Shown: positions 41,983 to 51,310 of the stretch, piece by piece
How positions within the stretch are numbered: the first letter of the stretch is position 1
Layout of the letters: each line of letters starts with the position of its first letter
Made by a program: the position numbers and the translations under genes
NCBI GenBank assembly: GCA_039621445.1
Contig: CP154955.1
Location: forward strand, 61,287,564-61,351,563
Length of the DNA stretch: 64,000 nucleotides
Source of the DNA: Euglena gracilis
Lineage: Eukaryota; Euglenida; Euglenophyceae; Euglenales
Reading direction: 5' to 3'
The notes under the pieces: model-generated
Database searches by the model: none
What the model saw: the letters and a program-made list of their open reading frames with translations, nothing else
What the model was told of the DNA's origin: nothing

Positions 41983-42242
41983 GCTTGGACAGCCCTTGGA
42001 ACATGGAATTATATATATTTTATATATATTTTTAATTTTTGTTTTATTTATTATTTAATTTGAAATTTTTTTTTCAGAACACCCGTCAAACGTTTTAATG
42101 TTCGGGGAAAAAAGCTTTTGCTCAAAAGTTCTGCCAGAATAATTTTTTTATGGTTTTTCTCAAACGCATTTGCAGGCGTTTTAGCCGAGCATTTTTTTGC
42201 GGTGTTTTTGCTGCTTGGAGTTCGCTGGACCCGGGGGCTGAG

Positions 42243-42482
42243 CAGCGGAGGGGACCACCGGCCCTGCGGGCGAGTCGCTGCGCCGGGCCAAGCGGGCGCT
42301 GCAGCGGGCGTACCGGCTCCCGACCCCGCCGGAGGTCCGTGCTGAGGAGTGGCTGCGGCCGGAGGTGTGCGCTGCGCCGTATCGCACCAGTGTGCACGGG
42401 GTTGGTCTGTCCCGCGACTGGTTATGGGACATGGTTGGTGGACCCTCACATGGGTGTCCGTATGATGATGCCAAATATCGCG
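42243..42482 (+). CDS. Candidate internal exon
   Basis: An AG at 42241-42242 precedes a frame open for 80 codons up to donor GTGAGC at 42483. It reads GESLRRAKRALQRAYRLPTP, then PEVRAEEWLRPEVCAAPYRT and SVHGVGLSRDWLWDMVGGPS. About 88% of third positions are G/C. A second donor, GAG/GTGTGC, could end it earlier at 42365. Basic helical start, Trp-rich end, no recognised family. LQRAY is shared with the exon at 36922. Confidence 0.58.
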
Positions 42483-42509
42483 GTGAGCAGGGCGTAGCTT
42501 AAGAGAATT

Positions 42510-42960
42510 TTACCCCACCCCGGTGTCCAGCCAGCCAGCAGCCTTTTTTTTCCAGCCCCCTCCAGGCCCTGCCCCCTCAACAGGGGGGTTGGGGGGTTTG
42601 TGGGGTAGCTTTTATGGGTGGGGGGGGGGGGGGGGTTGGGCCGCCCGAAGGCGGCTGGATGGTAACGGATATTTGGCTTTTGGGAGTAAAAAAATGGGCC
42701 GAAAATGGGTCAAAATGGGCAAAAATGGGTTGAAAAGGGGCTGGCCAGTGCAAACTTAGGGCAAAAAAAATTGATTTTTTGCATAATTGGCCGTTTCTTG
42801 GACATTTTGCAGTTTCGATTTTTTGTACCCGGTTAGACCCCAGGTCGGGACCAGTTCCAGCCCGTGGGACGCTAGGGGGGGGGGGCTGTCCAAATTTTCC
42901 AGCCTCTGAGCTGGACCCCCCGGGGGTCGTTGAAAAATGCCCTGGTGTTCTGCTCTGGAT
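42510..42960 (+). repeat. Dispersed repeat family E copy
   Basis: GTCCAGCCAGCCAGCAGCC, a G-run, CCGCCCGAAGGCGGCTGG, TTTTTTGCATAATTGGCCG and GGGACCAGTTCCAGCCC, as in the copies at 8400 and 57230. Confidence 0.65.
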
Positions 42961-43156
42961 GTCCCAAACAAACATTTGTATGGCCATCAAACGTAGGACA
43001 AATGTATGTGTTTGTTTTATGTTGCATGCCCCTGTGTGCAAACGTCGTCAAGATCCTCAATAATGGCCTGACTTCATTTTCCCTAAATTGCCACAAAACG
43101 TATCCTCTTTGGATCTTGCAATCCTCTGTGAAATTTGGGGCACCGCTTTTCTCCCA

Positions 43157-43272
43157 CGCCACGTGTGATTAAATTTGTGTATGTGTGTATGTGTATGTGT
43201 GTGTTTGTGTGTATGTGTGTATGTGCGTGTACGTGTGTGAGTGCGTGCGTTTGTGTGTGTGTGTGTGTGGTG
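43157..43272. repeat. TG / GTATGTG microsatellite
   Basis: TG and GTATG units running up to GGTGGGTTGG. Confidence 0.95.
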
Positions 43273-43318
43273 GGTTGGCCTCTCACAGCATGCACCAACC
43301 CGTAAGGTGCACTTGCAG

Positions 43319-43522
43319 CGCATGGCACAACCCTGGCCTGTGAGGCCCCGCCACGTTCACGTCTCTGCGCCGGAGCGGGCAGTGTGCTTCAGTGCCGCGC
43401 CGTGCCCCGCGCAGGAGGCGGGCCTGCTGCAGTGGCCGCACCGCCAGCCGGGGCAGGAACGCGAGTGGCTCCACGCGGAGGCCGCCCGCGCCATGCTGCA
43501 GCACCTGTACGACTCGTCGTGA
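43319..43522 (+). CDS. Candidate exon, terminal or with GTGAGG donor at 43519
   Basis: Acceptor GTGCACTTGCAG ends at 43318. The frame RMAQPWPVRPRHVHVSAPER, then AVCFSAAPCPAQEAGLLQWP and EREWLHAEAARAMLQHLY, ends DSS with TGA at 43520-43522; about 90% of third positions are G/C. The stop overlaps a strong donor (GTC/GTGAGG), so splicing before it is possible. The final 25 residues predict an amphipathic helix. No recognised family. Confidence 0.55.
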   Translation, partial: RMAQPWPVRPRHVHVSAPERAVCFSAAPCPAQEAGLLQWPHRQPGQEREWLHAEAARAMLQHLYDSS

Positions 43523-43944
43523 GGCACGAGCGGCGGCGGGGGGCGGCTCTGGCGGGCCGTCAAAGCCCACAAGCACAGTGGTACACCGAACGCCCCCCCC
43601 CTCCCAAACTGCGGGGGGCTCCGTCGGGCTAATAGTGCCAACCTCTCCAAAATGCGGGGCCCCCTCCAAAATGCAAAGCTTGAAGCTTCGTCTTTGGTCC
43701 AAAACGGTGTCGAAACGGTTCACCTTCCTCCCTCTGATGCTCCATTTTTTTTATGAATGTTTCGCTCCATTTAAGACGCGATCTTGTCTTCGAACGCATT
43801 TGCATCAAATTAGATGAGGGGGTTTTGTGCAGTGTCGTGCAAACTTACTTCCTCAGGGGGTTTTGCGTTCTCACGGTGGGGGTTTTTTATTTATTGAAAT
43901 AAAAAACACCCTCAAAGCCATTGTGCACAAGCGTGACCATACGC
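43523..43944. other. No gene recognised
   Basis: GC-rich for 60 bases after the exon, then AT-richer with GCGGGG(C/G)CCCC pairs at 43610 and 43657. Nothing further supported. Confidence 0.35.
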
Positions 43945-44280
43945 ACTCAGGCACGCGCACACGCGCGCACACAACACACACACACACACATGTACATGGG
44001 CGTGCAAACGCATCCATACACACACAACACACAAACACACAAACACACCTCCTACCTACCTCCCTGCCTGCCTACCTACCTACCTACCTACCCACCTACC
44101 TACCTACCTACCTACCTACCTACCTACCTACCTACCTACCTACCTACCTACCAACCTACCTACCTGCCTACCTACCCACCTGCCTGCCTGCCTGCCTGCC
44201 TGCCTACCTACCTGCCCACCTACCTACCCACCTACCTGCCTACCGACCGACCAACCGACCTACCCCCTCCCCTGCACGCA

Positions 44281-44332
<52 letters not shown>

Positions 44333-44335
44333 CAC
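43945..44335. repeat. CA microsatellite and CTAC tetranucleotide repeat
   Basis: CA units at 43950-44050, then CCTA/CCTG tetranucleotides (CTACCTACCTACC) from 44051 to 44262, then CA again to 44336. The Leu-Pro-Thr-Tyr frame is a repeat artefact. Confidence 0.97.
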
Positions 44336-44485
44336 ACAAATCGGCTCTGCCGTATTCCCCAGGGCCGTCCCCCAGCCCATTCCTCCCAGCACCACACGCC
44401 TGATGGGTCGCCGACAACCCAGACGCCCATCTGTACAGTATGGCTCCCGACGCTGAACCTTTTTTTTGGCCCTTTCCTTTCCCAG

Positions 44486-44574
44486 CCTTGTCGCTGACGA
44501 GGCTTTACCTCTGGCTGGCCAGCGGGGTTGCTTTCTCCTTCCTGGCTCTGGCTGGGATCAAGGACGTTACCGAG
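44486..44574 (+). CDS. Candidate exon encoding one transmembrane helix
   Basis: Acceptor CTTTCCTTTCCCAG ends at 44485. The frame [20 protein letters not shown] then LAGIKDVTE is hydrophobic across about 20 residues, about 72% G/C third positions. A weak GTTTCT donor follows at 44575. If used, the exon ends in phase 0 and would join in frame to the exon at 45139. A multi-span membrane protein is a reasonable reading; the family is unknown. Confidence 0.5.
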
Positions 44575-45138
44575 GTTTCTTTGGCCATACATACAATGCG
44601 ACAATACATAATATCAAATATAAATTGTAACTGGAATGTCAATATATATTCAGTAATGCGTTGGAGTTAAAGAGGCACCCATTCCTAAACTGAATCGTTT
44701 CTCAATTTCCCATTAATCACATAATCCCCCCCAAAAATCATGGGTGCCGTTTTTCTTCTCCTGGGTTTGACTGACTAAAAATATCGTCCTGGGCCAAATT
44801 TTGTACAGGATTACCCCTCTTCAAGATGCACCCATCCAGTGTCCCACCCTGTGATGATTCTATTGGCAATTCTCAGTTGGGTGGCTTGGGATTTTTTTGT
44901 GACCAACATTTGCAGGCGGATGTACTAGATGTACCCATTTCATTCCTAAACCGAATTTTTCTTCTGTTTTTCTATTTCCACAAGCATGATCCCCCTGAAA
45001 ATCCTAGTGCATACCTCCAGGATGTTACAGAAATGCAACCTACAGGAATATGTTTAATGCAAATAATTGTTTGAAAGGTTCCACATGGAAAACCTGTGTG
45101 CGTACCAAGTACAAAAGCACACAGATAGGTCCACCCAG

Positions 45139-45290
45139 AAACGACCCCCATACCCGGTGGTCCCTGTGCTCACTCTCATTGCCGGGAGTGTGTGGGCCTG
45201 GGTTCTGCTGTCCACGCCACACCGCCGCCATGTGTACTGCCCCCACCCGCTGCCTTTCCGTCCGCACCGCCCTATACCCGTATACCACAG
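45139..45290 (+). CDS. Candidate internal exon with a transmembrane segment
   Basis: Acceptor GGTCCACCCAG ends at 45138 and donor CAG/GTACCC begins at 45291. The frame KRPPYPVVPVLTLIAGSVWA, then WVLLSTPHRRHVYCPHPLPF and RPHRPIPVYH, contains one hydrophobic helix flanked by basic residues, then a His/Pro-rich part. It starts in phase 0, matching the end of 44486-44574. Product unknown. Confidence 0.5.
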
Positions 45291-45369
45291 GTACCCCGCG
45301 CAGAGCGTCGTCGCCAACACCAGAGTTGCTGCATCCCTGGACTGCTGGAGCGGGGCTTCCAGCAAGGGG

Positions 45370-45598
45370 TATTGTTTTTTTTTGAAGTTTTTTTCAAGGC
45401 TTTTTTGGTTTTTCAAGTTTTTAACGCGTTTCGAAAATTATGGCATCTATTTTTAAAGGGCCATCCCGGTCCGGTACGGAATGGGTCCAAAAAAAAGTCG
45501 AAAAACACATTTTTTTGGATGGACAATGCTCCAGTGATGACAGATGAATTTTTTCCCCCCCGACCTTGGCTTGTTTTTTCCGGCGCAATAACGCAGAA
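45370..45598 (+). mobile_element. T-rich element, family B', left part of a split copy
   Basis: TTTTTAAAGGGCCATCCCGG, GGATGGACAATGCTCCAGTG and GGCTTGTTTTTTCCGGC. The right part (GGCCGTTTTTGCCGAGATTT onward) resumes after 46533, beyond the fold-back element. Confidence 0.55.
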
Positions 45599-46533
45599 TG
45601 GGGGGGGGTAGTGAGTAGTTGGCCGACTACCCAATTGGTCAGCCGACAAGCCCTAGTTGGTAGCTAGTCGGCGAGACAGGTTTGGGGAAGGTGGTATGGG
45701 TAGTCGGCTGGCTAGTTGGCGATTTATCCACTCTAATGTACTAATGGGTCAGGTTCACCGATTTTAAGCCCCCCCCCAATGACAAAATCCTTAGCAGACT
45801 AATCGGTCAGCAGTCATAAAATGGTCTCTGGCTGGCTCAAATCACCCAGAAACGGTCCGGATGGGGCCGAATGAGTACCCTGCACCCATGAACACCCACA
45901 TATGAAAATGCAGGGTCAGTGGGGGTCAGTGGTCCCCTCAAAAGTTTTTGCCAATCACCCCAAAACCGCCCGAAACGCACCCAAATGGCCTCAGAACCCC
46001 CCAGTCGGGGGTGAACATGAAAAATATGCAAAACTTTGGAGAAAAATATCCATTTTGAACCACTTTTAGCAAAATTTGGATTTTGCCCCCCCCCCCGAGT
46101 ATGTTGCCAACACAAAGTAATTTTGTCATTTGAGGGGGGATGCGGGGGGGGGGGGGGCAGCCCCCCGTGCGAGGAGGCTGTCGGCCGACTAAGTTCGCAA
46201 TCAACTACTTTACCAGCTTAAAAACGTTACTTGCACAGAAAAATAGCCCAAATTCACACCTGGGCGGGGGTGGAGGGGGGGGGTTTCTGCCTCTCGAAAT
46301 GCAAACTGCTTGCGTTTGCAAAGGATTTTCATGCAATCCTTGTCTATCAGTGATACTTCACCCCTCTGGCCACCGAACTGGCAAACTTGGCACGTTAGTA
46401 CATTAGAGTGCGTAGTCAGCTGACCTACTGACTAGTCGTCCGTAGCTGGCCGTCTCGCCGGCTAGCTACGGACTAGGGCTAGTCGGCCCACCAATTAGGT
46501 GGTGGGCCGACTGTCCACTACCCCCCCCCCCCC
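45599..46533. mobile_element. Fold-back element with long inverted ends rich in AGTCGGC
   Basis: The left arm (GGGGGGGGTAGTGAGTAGTT, GGCCGACTACCCAATTGGTC, AGTCGGCGAGACAGG, ACTCTAATGTACTAA) is matched in inverted order by the right arm (TTAGTACATTAGAGT, CGTCTCGCCGGCTAGC, GGTGGGCCGACTGTCCACTA, then C-run). Arms are about 140 bases, the middle about 650. It splits a B' element. No coding capacity; the target duplication is not clear. Confidence 0.75.
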
Positions 46534-46943
46534 AGTGCACTGTCTGGGGCCGTTTTTGCCGAGATTTTGTGACTTCATTTTTGGCTCGAATTTCAAAATG
46601 GTCGTATTTGAAGGTTTTTTTTCAGGCATTTTGGCCAAATCTTTTAAGGCATTTTTTTTAAGTTTTTTTTAAGGTTTTTTTTAAGGTGCCTGAAAAATGC
46701 CCCCTGGTTTCCAGCCGGTGGCTTTTTTTGTTACAGGAGGGGGCGCAAACAGACAATGCATTTTCACATTTTTTAGGGCACCCAAACAGACATTCGTGCG
46801 CGTCATTTTTGCTTGTTTTGGGGGGGGCTTGAACATGAATCCGGGTTTTTTCTGGTAAGTTTTTCTGGTGGGCATTTTGCTATTTTACTATTTTTTGCTA
46901 TGTTTTTTGTTATTCTTGGCAATTTGTTCTCATTTATTAGAAT

Positions 46944-47414
46944 CAGGGGTTTTCTAAGGACCCCCCGGGGGGGTCCAGCCTCCAGCTGGCAAAAAGGCTG
47001 CTGGCTAGAAATGAGCTGCTGGCTGGACCCACCCGGGGGGATAGGGGGGGTGGGTCCGGGGCTGGAGGGGGCTGGGCTGGGCTGGGTCGATGAAAAACAA
47101 AATTTTCTAAACCATTTTTTGCCTTCTCGACATTTTGATGGAATGAGCTAGATCAAGGCTGGGGGGCTGTGATGGAGGAAGCTGTGATGAGGGGGAAAAA
47201 TGCAGGGATAGGTGAGCTGGGCAGCCCAGTTGGCTGGCCAGCCTGCGGCCAGCTGGCCCGGCCTCCGGCCGGGCTGGACCCAACTTTACTCGACCCCCCC
47301 GGGGGGGTGGGGGCTCCCAGCCGGAATTTGGACTGCTGGCCGGATTTGAGCTGCTGGCTGGCTGGACCCCCCCCCCCCAGGGGATGGGGTCCCTCCGGCT
47401 TGAGAAAACCCCTG
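46944..47414. mobile_element. MITE family D, longer copy
   Basis: Starts CAGGGGTTTTCTAAGGAC and ends GGCTTGAGAAAACCCCTG. The interior parallels 41692-41982 with an extra segment at 47085-47210. Flanks ATTAGAAT and ATTACCAT match at 6 of 8 positions. It ends about 30 bases before an acceptor-like TTTTTTGTTGCAG (47443). Confidence 0.85.
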
Positions 47415-47483
47415 ATTACCATGGTCATTGAATTTTTTGTTGCAGCGCTGCGCACTGTTGCACCGCCGGCTTTTCCCCTCCAG

Positions 47484-47536
47484 ATCCCAGAACGTCCGGC
47501 AACGACCCCCTGGCCCGGGGCACCCTTTATTTTTAG
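47484..47536 (+). CDS. Possible short terminal exon
   Basis: After CTTTTCCCCTCCAG (ending 47483) the frame reads PRTSGNDPLARGTLYF and stops at TAG 47534-47536. The residue pattern and codon bias look natural. An alternative frame, open from 47169 to 47705 and hydrophobic at its end, cannot be excluded. Confidence 0.3.
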
Positions 47537-48119
47537 ACCCTTTTTTCGGGAGGGCCACAGCAGTGGCTTCTCAGGCTGTGCGGATTTGCTGGGCGGCCGG
47601 CGGTCAGCTCCATTTGTGCAAGCTTTTGCAACCTTGGTGTGGCGGTGTTTTTCCTTGAGCTTCTTGTCCCTGCTGCACTGCCCATGGCTTTTTTTGCTGC
47701 AGTGACATGGATGTTTTTTTTGTGTAAAAATTGATCTTGTTAGCTGGCGGAGAACACAACCCTCGGGTGGATGGGTGTTTTTTTTAAAAAAAACGAGTAG
47801 GGGTGCTTTGTTTTAAGGTTTTGGACTGCGGTATGCACACACCGGCCGCCTCGCCCCCGACCTCAGCAGCATATCCGACCGTCCCGTCCCCTGCGCCAAT
47901 ATTTGGGGGGCGGGCGGCCACCCCAACTGCCCGCCATCTCCCAGCGATGCGCGGCAGCCACCGCAGCCCCCCCCCCCCCGCTGTGTGTGCGCGCTTCTGG
48001 TCGTGAGCTGTGATGCAGGGCTGGCTGCGGCCTCATTCGTAGTTCCCCAAAGTCACACCAGTGGTTGCTGTGCTCTGTCAAACCTGGAATTTGAAGAACC
48101 TCCCTCCCCCCGATGTCCA
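47537..48119. other. Partly GC-rich, coding status unresolved
   Basis: At 47830-48006 two plus frames look protein-like (one with LAPDLSSISDRPVPCANIWG, one with AASPPTSAAYPTVPSPAP). Neither has clear splice sites. The rest is T-rich. Confidence 0.25.
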
Positions 48120-48400
48120 ATTACCCGGCTGTTTTTTTTGAGATGGTGCCGACGCCACCCGGGGGGGTGCCTGCCTGGGCAGGCACTCGAAGGCACTCCC
48201 AATCCGACCGCCCCCCCCCCCCCGGGGGCAGGGCACACGGCCAAAAGTGCCCTAGCACAGACCCCGGCGCCGGGGAGCCAAAAATGGCCTATTTCCAAAG
48301 GAATGTGCCTGGGCGGAGGCCGAAATCTGAACCCCCCCTGGGCAGGCACCCCAAGGCTCCCCGATTGGTAAACAACAGCCACTCACCACTTTGGGGTTTA
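48120..48400. repeat. Dispersed repeat related to the outer 20-kb element
   Basis: GGGTGCCTGCCTGGGCAGGC, AAAAGTGCCCTAGCAC, CCGGCGCCGGGGAGCC, AAAATGGCCTATTTCC and CCCTGGGCAGGCACCCCAAG. The same motif order, partly, is in 29930-30160, 54030-54200 and 55875-55945. Confidence 0.6.
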
Positions 48401-48436
48401 AGGTCCATGTGTAGAAAGGTGGCCTGAGTGTTCCAT

Positions 48437-48519
48437 GGTCAGATGGTCGAGCGGTCCAAGACGGCAGCTTCAGGTGCTGTTCTCCTCCGGGGGCGTGGGT
48501 TCAAATCCCACTCTGATCA
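48437..48519 (+). tRNA. trnL(CAG): tRNA-Leu (anticodon CAG)
   Basis: A class II cloverleaf folds fully. Acceptor stem: GGTCAGA with TCTGATC (one G-T pair) and discriminator A at 48519. D stem GTC/GAC with AGCGGT in the loop. Anticodon stem GCAGC/GCTGT with loop TTCAGGT, anticodon CAG. A long variable arm (48481-48494) is typical of Leu/Ser tRNAs. T arm GTGGG-TTCAAAT-CCCAC. No intron, CCA not encoded. A and B box promoter elements are internal. It reads CUG codons, which fits the G/C-ending codon use of nearby exons. Nuclear eukaryotic type. Confidence 0.95.
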
Positions 48520-48699
48520 GCATGTTTGTGTTCTGGAAAATTGTGATTGGGTTGTTGGGGCCAATGACCCCCTCGTCCAATGGACAGGGGGTGTCCAGAC
48601 CGTCTCGTTTGTCTCCTTTTGCAGCAATGCAAATGCCCATACAACCCATCCCCAATGAACGTCCCCGTCTCGATTGTGTTTTATCATTTATCATAGTGT

Positions 48700-49510
48700 C
48701 ATATATTGCAAAAACTGGCTCCTACACTAGACAGGTGTGGGTTGGGGGGGGGTTGGGGGGGGTATGGGGGACTCCTGAAAACAACTTCAACCTGAAAATT
48801 TTGGTATTTTTTTCCTGAAAGTTTGTGTTTTTGCCGTGAAAAATTGGAGCCCAGATAGACATTATCAAGGCCCACGGCCACCGATGAGGGGTCTGGTGGC
48901 CTACGGCCTACGGCCACCGCGGCGGGGGGAGGGGGCTGCGCCCCCCCCTCCACCCGCACACCCCCTCCCCCCCCCACACAACCCCCCTCCCCCCCGCCCC
49001 CCCCCATTATCACTGCGCATTGTTGCAAAAAATTGGAGCCCAGATGGACATTATCAAGGCCCACGGCCACCGATGAGGGGTCCGGTGGTCTACGGCCCCC
49101 CACACCCCCCCCACACCCCCGTGGTGATAAAATTGCAAAATCAAAAAAACTGCCCTAAGTTTTGGCACACTCAAATTTTATTGACATTTTTTCTCTTGGC
49201 AAATTTTTGGTATTTCAACCATTTTTTTGCTTCAGAAACCTACGACATTCAAACCTTTAACCTTTGAGAAATTGTGAAATTTGGACGGTGTGAAAAAAAT
49301 GCGGTTTTGGGCGGACCTCCAATTTGCCAACATCGGTCCCAAAATGGGTCCAAAATACACCCGGCGCCGAACCCACACTGATCAAGTGTGGGGGGGGGGG
49401 TGGGGGGGGGGTGGGGGGGGGGGGGGGTGGGGGGTGGGGGGGTGGGGGGGTGTGGGGGGGGGTGGGGGGGGGTAAATGTCTAGTGCAGGAGCCAGTTTTT
49501 GCAATACCTC
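48700..49510. mobile_element. Short relative of the 9.4-kb inner element (opposite orientation)
   Basis: Left tip CATATATTGCAAAAACTGGC and right tip (reverse complement GAGGTATTGCAAAAACTGGC) are the two tips of 20537-29911, swapped. Flanks CATAGTGT and TTTAGTGT share the last six bases, a decayed 8-bp duplication. Inside are module B, then inverted module A, separated by C-run and G-run tracts, 811 bp in all. No coding capacity: a non-autonomous deletion derivative. Confidence 0.85.
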
Positions 49511-49799
49511 TTTAGTGTTGATCGGGATTGGGGGGGTAGTATGCATTTGCGTAACGCGTACCAACGTGCACTGAACCTGGTTTTCCTAAAAATTACCCGA
49601 ATTTGGCTAAATTCAGCCTAACTTTGACCGGAATGCGGCCTAACTTGTTTCTACGTTCCAAAAAAACGGGAGCCCAACGGGAACCCGGCCATTCCCCAAC
49701 CCTACCTCAAATTTCCCGGAAAGTGGGACATGGGATGAACTATACAGACCCCCCCCCTGGATGAAATATATGAACTATATGGGGGGCATATAGTTCATT

Positions 49800-49945
49800 G
49801 CTGCCCCATGTATGTGCATGCGTGTATGTTCGCACATATGTATATGCACATGTGCATATATGTGTGCAGATGCATGCATATACGCACATATATATGTACA
49901 CACATATATATTCACATATATATACACACTCACATGTACATATAC
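49800..49945. repeat. TATG / GTGCATATATG repeat tract
   Basis: Alternating purine-pyrimidine DNA (ATATGTATATGCACATGTGC). It flanks the next fold-back element on its left; a similar tract lies on its right at 50400-50545. Confidence 0.85.
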
Positions 49946-49950
49946 ACTTA

Positions 49951-50384
49951 ATACCCCCCGGTGGGGGGTATTAAAGCACTCCCTTGGTTTGGCACCGTAC
50001 CCTGGGGTTCGTGAAGGCATAGGGTTAGAATTGAACCAGTCGGCTCGAGTTCGGCCGCACACGTGACGCACATCCTCCCTCCTCGCCCGGGACATGCGAT
50101 CCCCAAAGGCGGCAGAGAGGCGGGGAAAAGAAAGATAAAGGCCATTGAGCGGTCGGCCCTCGCAAGGGATTTGGCCCTCCTGGCCTTTGGAGTGACTCTT
50201 AAATGGCAGGTGTCAGGATTAGCCCCTGCCGTCGGTCTGGCAGTTTCACGAAGCAGCGGCAGGGAGGATGCGCGTCGCACGTGTGGCCGAACTGGGCCAG
50301 CCAGTTTTACGCCTTCACGAACCCGAGCCCCAGGGTACCGTGCCAAACCAAGGGTGCGCTTTATTACCCCGGGGGGATGGCGTT
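49951..50384. mobile_element. Fold-back element with arms of about 110-125 bp
   Basis: The left arm from GTATTAAAGCACTCCCTTGG to CGCACATCCTCCCT (49967-50079) pairs with the right arm read backwards: GTAATAAAGCGCACCCTTGG, TTTGGCACGGTACCCTGGGG, GTTCGTGAAGGCGT and CGCGCATCCTCCCT (50263-50375). Identity is high with a few indels. The 180-base centre holds its own short pair AAAGGCC/GGCCTTT. It lies between two TATG tracts. The 132-residue minus frame is a by-product of the repeat. Confidence 0.85.
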
Positions 50385-50399
50385 AAAGCGAACGCTTGT

Positions 50400-50545
50400 C
50401 ATACACACATATGCATACATATATGTATATATACACACATACATACATACGTGTCCATACATATACTTTTTTTTGCATATTTATATATACATAGACAAAT
50501 GTATGTATGTATATATATATATCTATATATATATGTTTACACATT
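50400..50545. repeat. TATG / ATACATAC repeat tract
   Basis: CATATGCATACATATATG and TATATATATAT runs immediately right of the fold-back element. Confidence 0.85.
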
Positions 50546-50699
50546 TCATGTCCATGCATATGCCTGCGCCTGCCGTCCTGTCCAGTCGTGGTTCTTTGTG
50601 CTGTTCTGTGCTGTTCCATTGTCTGCTGTGAGCCAGTGCCTGGTTCCCTGCCCATGGCACTTGCAAGTCACTCCATTGGTTTCACGGGTTAACCCCTTG

Positions 50700-51310
50700 A
50701 AGAGAGATTTTTCTTAAGTTCTGTGTCCGGGGGTGTGTCCCGACTGACCGCCCCCCCTGGGGGGTTGGGGGATTGGGCTGAGTGGGTCCCCCGCTGGGCT
50801 TCGGCGCGAGTGTCGAAAAAAATTTTGGACCCAAAATTGACCCCCCAAAAATGGGTTCCCCTGAGCCCCCCTCCCCAGAGCCCCCCGGGTGTGTGGGTGG
50901 GTCTGGACCCCCCCAAAATAGAAGGTCAACATTTCCTTCGCCCCCCAAGGGTGACAAACCGTTCATTTTGGGGTCAAAATGGCTGAGTTGTGCAGAAAGT
51001 GGTCTTTTTTTGAGGTTGGTTCGATGCCCAGATTGCTCGATGGCTTGATGGAAAATTGACGCCTTGAGAATTCGGGCTGACTGGAAACAGGCTGCTGGCT
51101 GCCCCCCCCCCCCCCCAAGGGGGTCCCGGCTGAAATGGGCCCGACTGGGGGTCAAACTGGGTGCCAAAAATGGAAAATGCAAAAGTGTTAAAAAAAATTG
51201 CCAATTGTGCAAAAAAAAATCGAGTTTTTTGTCCGAAAATTTGCCCTGGCCAGCCCAAATCCGACCCATTTTCACCCATTATTGACCCATTTTTGCTCCC
51301 CTGAAGGCAA
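50700..51310. repeat. Dispersed repeat family E and related G/C-run modules
   Basis: At 50740-50900 CCGCCCCCCCTGGGGGGTTG and a segment (GTCGAAAAAAATTTTGGACC) resembling 19590-19640. At 51010-51310 family E motifs: GGCTGCTGGCTG, CAATTGTGCAAAAA, GCCCTGGCCAGCCC and CATCCACCCAGCAGC. Confidence 0.5.

Noticed and set aside
43945-44335. CRISPR-like regular repeat
   Set aside because: The repeat is a 4-base microsatellite without unique spacers; nothing in the window has repeat-spacer structure.
43827-44456. Frame with Leu-Pro-Thr-Tyr repeats
   Set aside because: Direct translation of the CTAC tetranucleotide repeat; no start context or bias outside it.
48428-48818. Two overlapping plus frames with an SGPRRQLQ/ SKTAASGAV start
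   Set aside because: They are the translated tRNA-Leu gene plus flanks.
50041-50110. Second tRNA candidate (GAGTTCGGCC region)
   Set aside because: No cloverleaf; the complementarity belongs to the long fold-back arms.
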